A DNA stretch of 11,302 nt, taken from 62-47 sp049647485 (GTDB lineage Bacteria > Pseudomonadota > Alphaproteobacteria > Rhizobiales > Xanthobacteraceae). Location of the stretch: the NCBI GenBank assembly GCA_049647485.1, contig JBARXT010000147.1, positions 1-11,302 of the forward strand. The letters run 5' to 3'. The position numbers and the translations under genes are program-made. Numbering within the stretch: position 1 is the first letter of the stretch; every line of letters begins with the position of its first letter. The notes beneath the pieces were generated by a model. The model worked only from the letters and a program-made list of their open reading frames with translations. It had not been told where the DNA came from and did not search any database. Shown here one piece after another: positions 6,425-11,302 of the stretch.

Positions 6425-7278
6425 CCGACAAACTGGATATCGATCATCTGCGGCAATGGATCGGTCGCACCGAGGAAGCCAGCGACAGCGTCACCGCGCA
6501 ACTGGTGAAGGGCCTGCGCGCCACGCTCTTCCTCGATATCGGCGAACCGAAGCCGGGCGACGCCGCGCCGTTCACCACGCATTGGTGCCTCGCGCAGCCG
6601 GTCTATCCGATGTCGATGCTGGGGCCTGACGGCCATCCGACGCGCGGCGGCTTCCTGCCGCCGGTGCCGCTGCCGCGCCGCATGTGGGCCGGCGGCGAAC
6701 TGCAATTCATCGAACCGCTGCGCGTCGGCGACGAGGCCACGCGCGCCTCGCGCATCGCCGACATCACGGTGAAGAACGGCAGCACCGGTACTTTGTGCTT
6801 CGTTTCGGTCGAGCACACCATCACTACGTCGCGCGGCGTTGCGATCCGCGAGCGGCAGGACATCGTCTATCGCGACATGCCGACCGGCGGCAAGAATGCC
6901 GCCCCGGCCAAGCCCGCAACTGCCCCGCCGACGGCGAAGCATCGTCAGACCCATGTGTCCGATCCGGTGCTGTTGTTCCGCTATTCGGCGCTGACCTTCA
7001 ACGGCCACCGCATCCACTACGACCGCGACTACGTCACCAAGGTGGAAGGCTATCCGGGCCTGATCTTCCACGGCCCGATGCAGGCGGCGCTGCTGGTGGA
7101 GTTCGCCGCGCATCTGCACGACGGCATTGCGCCGAAGAAATTCAACTATCGCGGCTTGCAGCCGTTGTTCGAAGGCGGCGAGTTCAGCGTCAACGCCAAC
7201 GAGATCGCGGAAGGTCTGGATATCTGGGTCGCCAACGCCGACGGCGCGCCCACCATGCGCGGCATCGCAAGCTGGTGA
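6421..7278 (+). CDS. MaoC-like double-hotdog hydratase, itaconyl-CoA/mesaconyl-C4-CoA hydratase type
   Basis: This 285-residue protein has two hotdog domains, about residues 10-150 and 180-280, joined by an alanine/proline-rich linker (GGKNAAPAKPATAPPTAKH). The N-terminal domain carries GGFLPPVPLPRRMWAGGEL and IEPLRVGDEA. The C-terminal domain holds the active-site block TFNGHRIHYDRDY (residues 192-204), followed by EGYPGLIFHGPMQAALL. Compared with classical R-specific enoyl-CoA hydratases (D-x-N-P-x-H), the aspartate position is asparagine (N194) and the histidine (H199) is kept, as I recall for the Htd2/Meh/Ich subgroup. Family members hydrate itaconyl-CoA or mesaconyl-C4-CoA to citramalyl-CoA. 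The ATGA overlap with the CoA-transferase stop and a GGAG 8 bases upstream show it is the third gene of the operon. A 3-hydroxyacyl-thioester dehydratase role cannot be excluded. Confidence 0.85.
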   Translation: MTDKLDIDHLRQWIGRTEEASDSVTAQLVKGLRATLFLDIGEPKPGDAAPFTTHWCLAQPVYPMSMLGPDGHPTRGGFLPPVPLPRRMWAGGELQFIEPLRVGDEATRASRIADITVKNGSTGTLCFVSVEHTITTSRGVAIRERQDIVYRDMPTGGKNAAPAKPATAPPTAKHRQTHVSDPVLLFRYSALTFNGHRIHYDRDYVTKVEGYPGLIFHGPMQAALLVEFAAHLHDGIAPKKFNYRGLQPLFEGGEFSVNANEIAEGLDIWVANADGAPTMRGIASW

Positions 7279-7291
7279 ATTAACCGGAAAA

Positions 7292-7338
7292 AATTGCACT
7301 TTCGCGCGCCGACAACAGCGCGCATGGCGAAAGCAATT
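7292..7338. terminator. Long interrupted hairpin after the three-gene operon
   Basis: AATTGC (7292-7297) pairs with GCAATT (7333-7338), TTTCGC (7300-7305) with GCGAAA (7327-7332), and GCGC (7306-7309) with GCGC (7320-7323), giving 16 base pairs with two bulges. It begins 14 bases after the hydratase stop. On the plus strand only TTTGTT follows, a weak U-tract. On the minus strand a run of six T follows directly. It is probably the operon terminator, possibly bidirectional, or a general structured 3' end. Confidence 0.5.
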
Positions 7339-7477
7339 TGTTCGCACATCAATTCGCAGGGATTGCTGCGGATTTGATATGCGTTGTCGGCACGAAGCGG
7401 TATTCACGGCGCGCGAAAACGCGATAGATTGGCGGACCATCGAACCGATGCCGTCAAGGATTGCCAAGGATCGTCAC

Positions 7478-9103
<1,626 letters not shown>

Positions 9104-9112
9104 TGCTTAGTC

Positions 9113-9135
9113 CGGAACGGCGTCGCGCCGCTCCG
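9113..9135 (+). terminator. GC-rich hairpin after the ThDP decarboxylase gene
   Basis: CGGAACGGCG (9113-9122) and CGCCGCTCCG (9126-9135) pair at nine of ten positions around a 3-base loop, 10 bases after the stop codon. No T-tract follows, so intrinsic termination would be weak; it could stabilise the 3' end or work with Rho. Confidence 0.4.
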
Positions 9136-9187
9136 CGCCTTACGCCCCGCGCAGATCACCAATGATCGACGAGGCCAGACGTGGGCC

Positions 9188-9208
9188 CGATCCGACGCGA
9201 TTGGATCG
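9188..9208. promoter_or_regulatory. CGATCC-N9-GGATCG inverted repeat, possible operator
   Basis: CGATCC (9188-9193) and GGATCG (9203-9208) are perfect 6-base inverted arms with a 9-base centre, about 150 bases upstream of the molybdoenzyme gene. The shape suits a dimeric regulator site. There is no regulator gene or repeated copy in the window to support it. Confidence 0.2.
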
Positions 9209-9239
9209 ATGCCTGGATGATGCAACTGGATGATCGATA

Positions 9240-9290
9240 GCGTTTTCCAGCGAAGTGGGAACCGGTTCGCGTGAAAAAAACGCGTCAAAT
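9240..9290. repeat. Alphaproteobacterial intergenic palindromic repeat (GAAGTGG...ACCGGTTCGCG type)
   Basis: GCGTTTT (9240-9246) and AAAACGC (9277-9283) are inverted arms enclosing a second pair, GCGAA (9250-9254) with TTCGC (9266-9270), and a central ACCGGT palindrome. I recognise this order of elements, ending in AACGCGTCAAA, as a repeat scattered through intergenic DNA of Bradyrhizobium, Rhodopseudomonas and related genomes (from memory, not from a search). Known copies often continue into a second, longer hairpin, as this one does at 9291-9337. Confidence 0.75.
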
Positions 9291-9348
9291 TAAAGACGGG
9301 AGTCTTTTGCCGTTTTCATGAAACGGTAAAGACTCCCCATTCCGGGAG
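9291..9348 (+). promoter_or_regulatory. Leader with a long hairpin and a competing anti-Shine-Dalgarno segment
   Basis: GGGAGTCTTT (9298-9307) pairs with AAAGACTCCC (9328-9337), and after a small internal loop CCGTTT (9310-9315) pairs with AAACGG (9321-9326): 16 base pairs closed by a 5-base loop. Two rival pairings exist. AAAGAC (9292-9297) can pair with GTCTTT (9302-9307), and CTCCC (9333-9337) can pair with the ribosome binding sequence GGGAG (9344-9348). The hairpin is probably the second half of the repeat element at 9240-9290, so regulation is only a possibility. Confidence 0.5.
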
Positions 9349-9354
9349 CACATG

Positions 9355-11302
9355 ATGACGGCAAATACCCTGAAATCCGCGACGCCGCGTTCGCACAGTT
9401 CGCATTATGGCGTCTTCTCGACCAAATGGGTCGACGACAAGCTGGTCATCACGCCGCACCCGCAAGACCCGCATCCCAATCGCATCATCCAGAATTTTTC
9501 CGATGCGCTACGCCACAAGGCGCGCGTGGCGCGGCCGATGGTGCGTCGTGGTTGGCTGGAGAATGGCCCGGGCAAAGACAAGCGGCGCGGGCGTGACGAA
9601 TTCGTGGCGCTGCCGTGGGACGAGGTGCTCGATCGGCTCGCCGCCGAACTGGTGCGGGTGCGCGATGCGCATGGCCCCAAGGCGATCTATGGCGGCTCCT
9701 ATGGCTGGGCCAGCGCCGGACGCTTCCATCACGCCCAGAGCCAGATGCATCGCTTTCTCAATATCGCAATGGGCGGCTACATCCGCTCGGTGAACACCTA
9801 CAGTTCCGGCGCGGCGTCGGTGATCCTGCCGCATGTGCTCGGCCGCTACGACGACATGTCCCGCCGCAACGTGAGCTGGGAAGACATCGCCGCCCACACC
9901 GACGTGCTGCTCGCGTTCGGCGGCATGGCGCTGAAGAATTCCGCCATCGCCTCCGGCGGCGTCAGCCGCCACAGCGAGCGCGACCACATGCGGGCGGCGC
10001 ACGCACGCGGCGCACGCTTCGTGCTCATCAGTCCGATCAACGACGATCTTCCCGAGGAGATCAAGGCGGAGTGGCTGGCGCTGCGGCCCGGCACCGATAC
10101 CGCGCTGATGCTCGGCATCGCCCACACGCTGGTCGCCAACGGCTGGCATGACCGCGCGTTTCTTGCGAGCCACTGCACGGGTTGGCCGAAATTCGAAAAC
10201 TATCTGATGGGTCGCAGCGATGGCGTTCCCAAGGATGCGGCGTGGGCTGCAGCGATCAGCGGCATTCCGGCAAGCGAGATCGAGCGGCAAGCCAAGCTGC
10301 TGCCGGGCAAGCGCGTGCTGGTGGTGGTGTCGCATTCGCTGCAACGCGCGGAACACGGCGAGCAGCCGGTGTGGATGGCGGCGGTGCTGGGCGCCATGCT
10401 GGGCCAACTCGGCCTTCCCGGCGGCGGCTACAACTACGCGCTCGGCGCCATCGCCAATTACGGACGCACCTTCAACGCGGTGCCGGTCGCGGCCTTCCCG
10501 CAAGGCTCCAACCCGGTGAAGGAGTTCATTCCGGTCGCGCGCATATCTGACATGCTGCTCAATCCCGGCGCGCCGTTCGACTACGACGGCCAGCGCCTGA
10601 CCTATCCGGATATCAAGCTGGTCTACTGGGCCGGCGGCAATCCGTTCCATCATCATCAGGACATCAACCGGCTGCGGCAGGCCGTCGCCAACATCGAAAC
10701 CTTCGTGGTGCACGAGATCGGCTGGACCGCGACCGCGCGCCACGCCGATATCGTGTTGCCCTCAACGATGACGCTGGAGCGCAACGACATCGGCGCAACG
10801 CAAGTCGATCCGCTGATGGTCGCGATGAAGCAGGCCGCCGAGCCTTATGGCGAAGCGCGCGACGACTACGCGATCTTCTCGGCACTGGCCGAGCGCGCCG
10901 GCCACGGCGAAGCCTTCACCGAAGGGCGCACGCCGGATCAATGGCTGCGCCATCTCTATCGCACCACGCAGGATGCGCTGGCGGCGGAGGGGCTTGATGC
11001 GCCGGACTTCGACACGTTCTGGGAGCGCGGCGAGTTGATGCTGCCGCAACTCGTGCACGACGGCGGCCCGCTACGCGCGTTCCGCGACGATCCCGAAGGC
11101 AAGCCGCTGCCGACGCCGTCCGGCAAGATCGAGATTTTCTCCGAGACCATCGCCGGCTTCAACTATGCCGACTGCCTGGGTCACCCGGCATGGATTCCGC
11201 CGGCCGATGTCGTCGATGACAAGCATCCGCTGCAACTGGTGGCCAACCAGCCCTCGACGCGGCTGCACAGTCAATTCGATTTCGGCGGCCACTCGACCGA
11301 GA
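9355..11302 (+). CDS. Molybdopterin S/N-oxide reductase, BisC (biotin sulfoxide reductase)-like, 3' end missing
   Basis: The reading frame stays open for 649 codons and runs off the window. Full-length relatives have about 740-780 residues, so roughly the last 100-130 are missing. It belongs to the DMSO reductase family and matches E. coli BisC by eye: RPMVRRGWLE, EFVALPWDEVLD, YGGSYGWASAG, NTYSSGAA, LGIAHTLVANGWHD, MLGQLGLPGGG, YWAGGNPFHHHQD, ADIVLPSTMTLERND, and SGKIEIFSE. The molybdenum-ligand serine is S150 (in TYSSGAA). The active-site tyrosine and tryptophan (Y116, W118 in GSYGW) are present, and the tyrosine favours an S-oxide over TMAO as substrate. There is no N-terminal iron-sulfur cysteine motif and no twin-arginine signal, so a cytoplasmic enzyme reducing biotin or methionine sulfoxide is likely. 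ATG 9355 is preferred (GGGAG with 6-base spacing) over ATG 9352 (3 bases). Confidence 0.9.
   Translation, partial: MTANTLKSATPRSHSSHYGVFSTKWVDDKLVITPHPQDPHPNRIIQNFSDALRHKARVARPMVRRGWLENGPGKDKRRGRDEFVALPWDEVLDRLAAELVRVRDAHGPKAIYGGSYGWASAGRFHHAQSQMHRFLNIAMGGYIRSVNTYSSGAASVILPHVLGRYDDMSRRNVSWEDIAAHTDVLLAFGGMALKNSAIASGGVSRHSERDHMRAAHARGARFVLISPINDDLPEEIKAEWLALRPGTDTALMLGIAHTLVANGWHDRAFLASHCTGWPKFENYLMGRSDGVPKDAAWAAAISGIPASEIERQAKLLPGKRVLVVVSHSLQRAEHGEQPVWMAAVLGAMLGQLGLPGGGYNYALGAIANYGRTFNAVPVAAFPQGSNPVKEFIPVARISDMLLNPGAPFDYDGQRLTYPDIKLVYWAGGNPFHHHQDINRLRQAVANIETFVVHEIGWTATARHADIVLPSTMTLERNDIGATQVDPLMVAMKQAAEPYGEARDDYAIFSALAERAGHGEAFTEGRTPDQWLRHLYRTTQDALAAEGLDAPDFDTFWERGELMLPQLVHDGGPLRAFRDDPEGKPLPTPSGKIEIFSETIAGFNYADCLGHPAWIPPADVVDDKHPLQLVANQPSTRLHSQFDFGGHSTE

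Noticed and set aside
6364..7467. Long minus-strand open frame (367 codons) opposite the hydratase gene
   Set aside because: It shadows a well-supported hydratase and the spacer; the composition is low-complexity and no domain is recognisable.
7127..7477. N-terminal extension of the ThDP decarboxylase into the hydratase gene
   Set aside because: The extension overlaps the hydratase in another frame, is arginine/serine-rich and has no counterpart in benzoylformate decarboxylases. The real start is at 7478 or 7448.
9240..9348. Known molybdenum-cofactor riboswitch before the molybdoenzyme
   Set aside because: I cannot match the leader to the Moco RNA motif; the structure is better explained by a dispersed repeat with a terminal hairpin.
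9508..10743. Long minus-strand open frame (411 codons) opposite the molybdoenzyme
   Set aside because: The plus strand carries an uninterrupted BisC-like protein with catalytic residues; the antisense frame has no recognisable motif.

Overview
The window is about 63-65% G+C with strongly GC-biased third codon positions. It looks like the chromosome of an alphaproteobacterium in the Bradyrhizobium/Rhodopseudomonas/Nitrobacter group (Hyphomicrobiales). The main clues are two intergenic repeats I recognise from that group. One is the GGCCGG...CCGGCC palindrome at 928-1015, whose minus strand encodes the familiar spurious peptide MAGLVPAIHV. The other is the GCGTTTT...GAAGTGG...ACCGGTTCGCG element at 9240-9290. 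The species cannot be fixed from sequence reading alone.

Layout, left to right: (1) a secreted DUF2927 protein (35-847, +). (2) A repeat-bearing spacer. (3) An isovaleryl-CoA dehydrogenase gene on the minus strand (1077-2249). (4) A 420-bp divergent control region with one AT-rich patch. (5) A CYP153-type cytochrome P450 (2670-3941, +), closed by a strong intrinsic terminator (3961-4001). (6) A tightly packed three-gene plus-strand operon (4143-7278): an acyl-CoA dehydrogenase, a class III (CaiB/BaiF) CoA-transferase and a double-hotdog MaoC-like hydratase of the itaconyl-CoA/mesaconyl-C4-CoA type. (7) A hairpin-bearing spacer. (8) A benzoylformate-decarboxylase-like ThDP enzyme (7478-9103, +). 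(9) A spacer with a composite repeat and long hairpin ending just before a ribosome binding site. (10) A BisC/DMSO-reductase-type molybdopterin oxidoreductase (9355 onward), cut by the right edge.

The region is mainly catabolic. The three-gene operon reads as a CoA-activation, oxidation and hydration module for a branched or dicarboxylic acid. It resembles the itaconate (ict/ich) and mesaconate (mct/meh) gene sets, but no lyase is visible. The P450 could hydroxylate an alkyl chain, and the ThDP enzyme could decarboxylate an aromatic 2-oxo acid, but nothing in the window links these three parts into one pathway. I see no phage, CRISPR, insertion sequence, tRNA or rRNA. The features most worth a second look are the structured leader before the molybdoenzyme, the acyl-CoA dehydrogenase with a relocated catalytic base, the CYP153 gene without redox partners, and the lyase-less itaconate-like operon.
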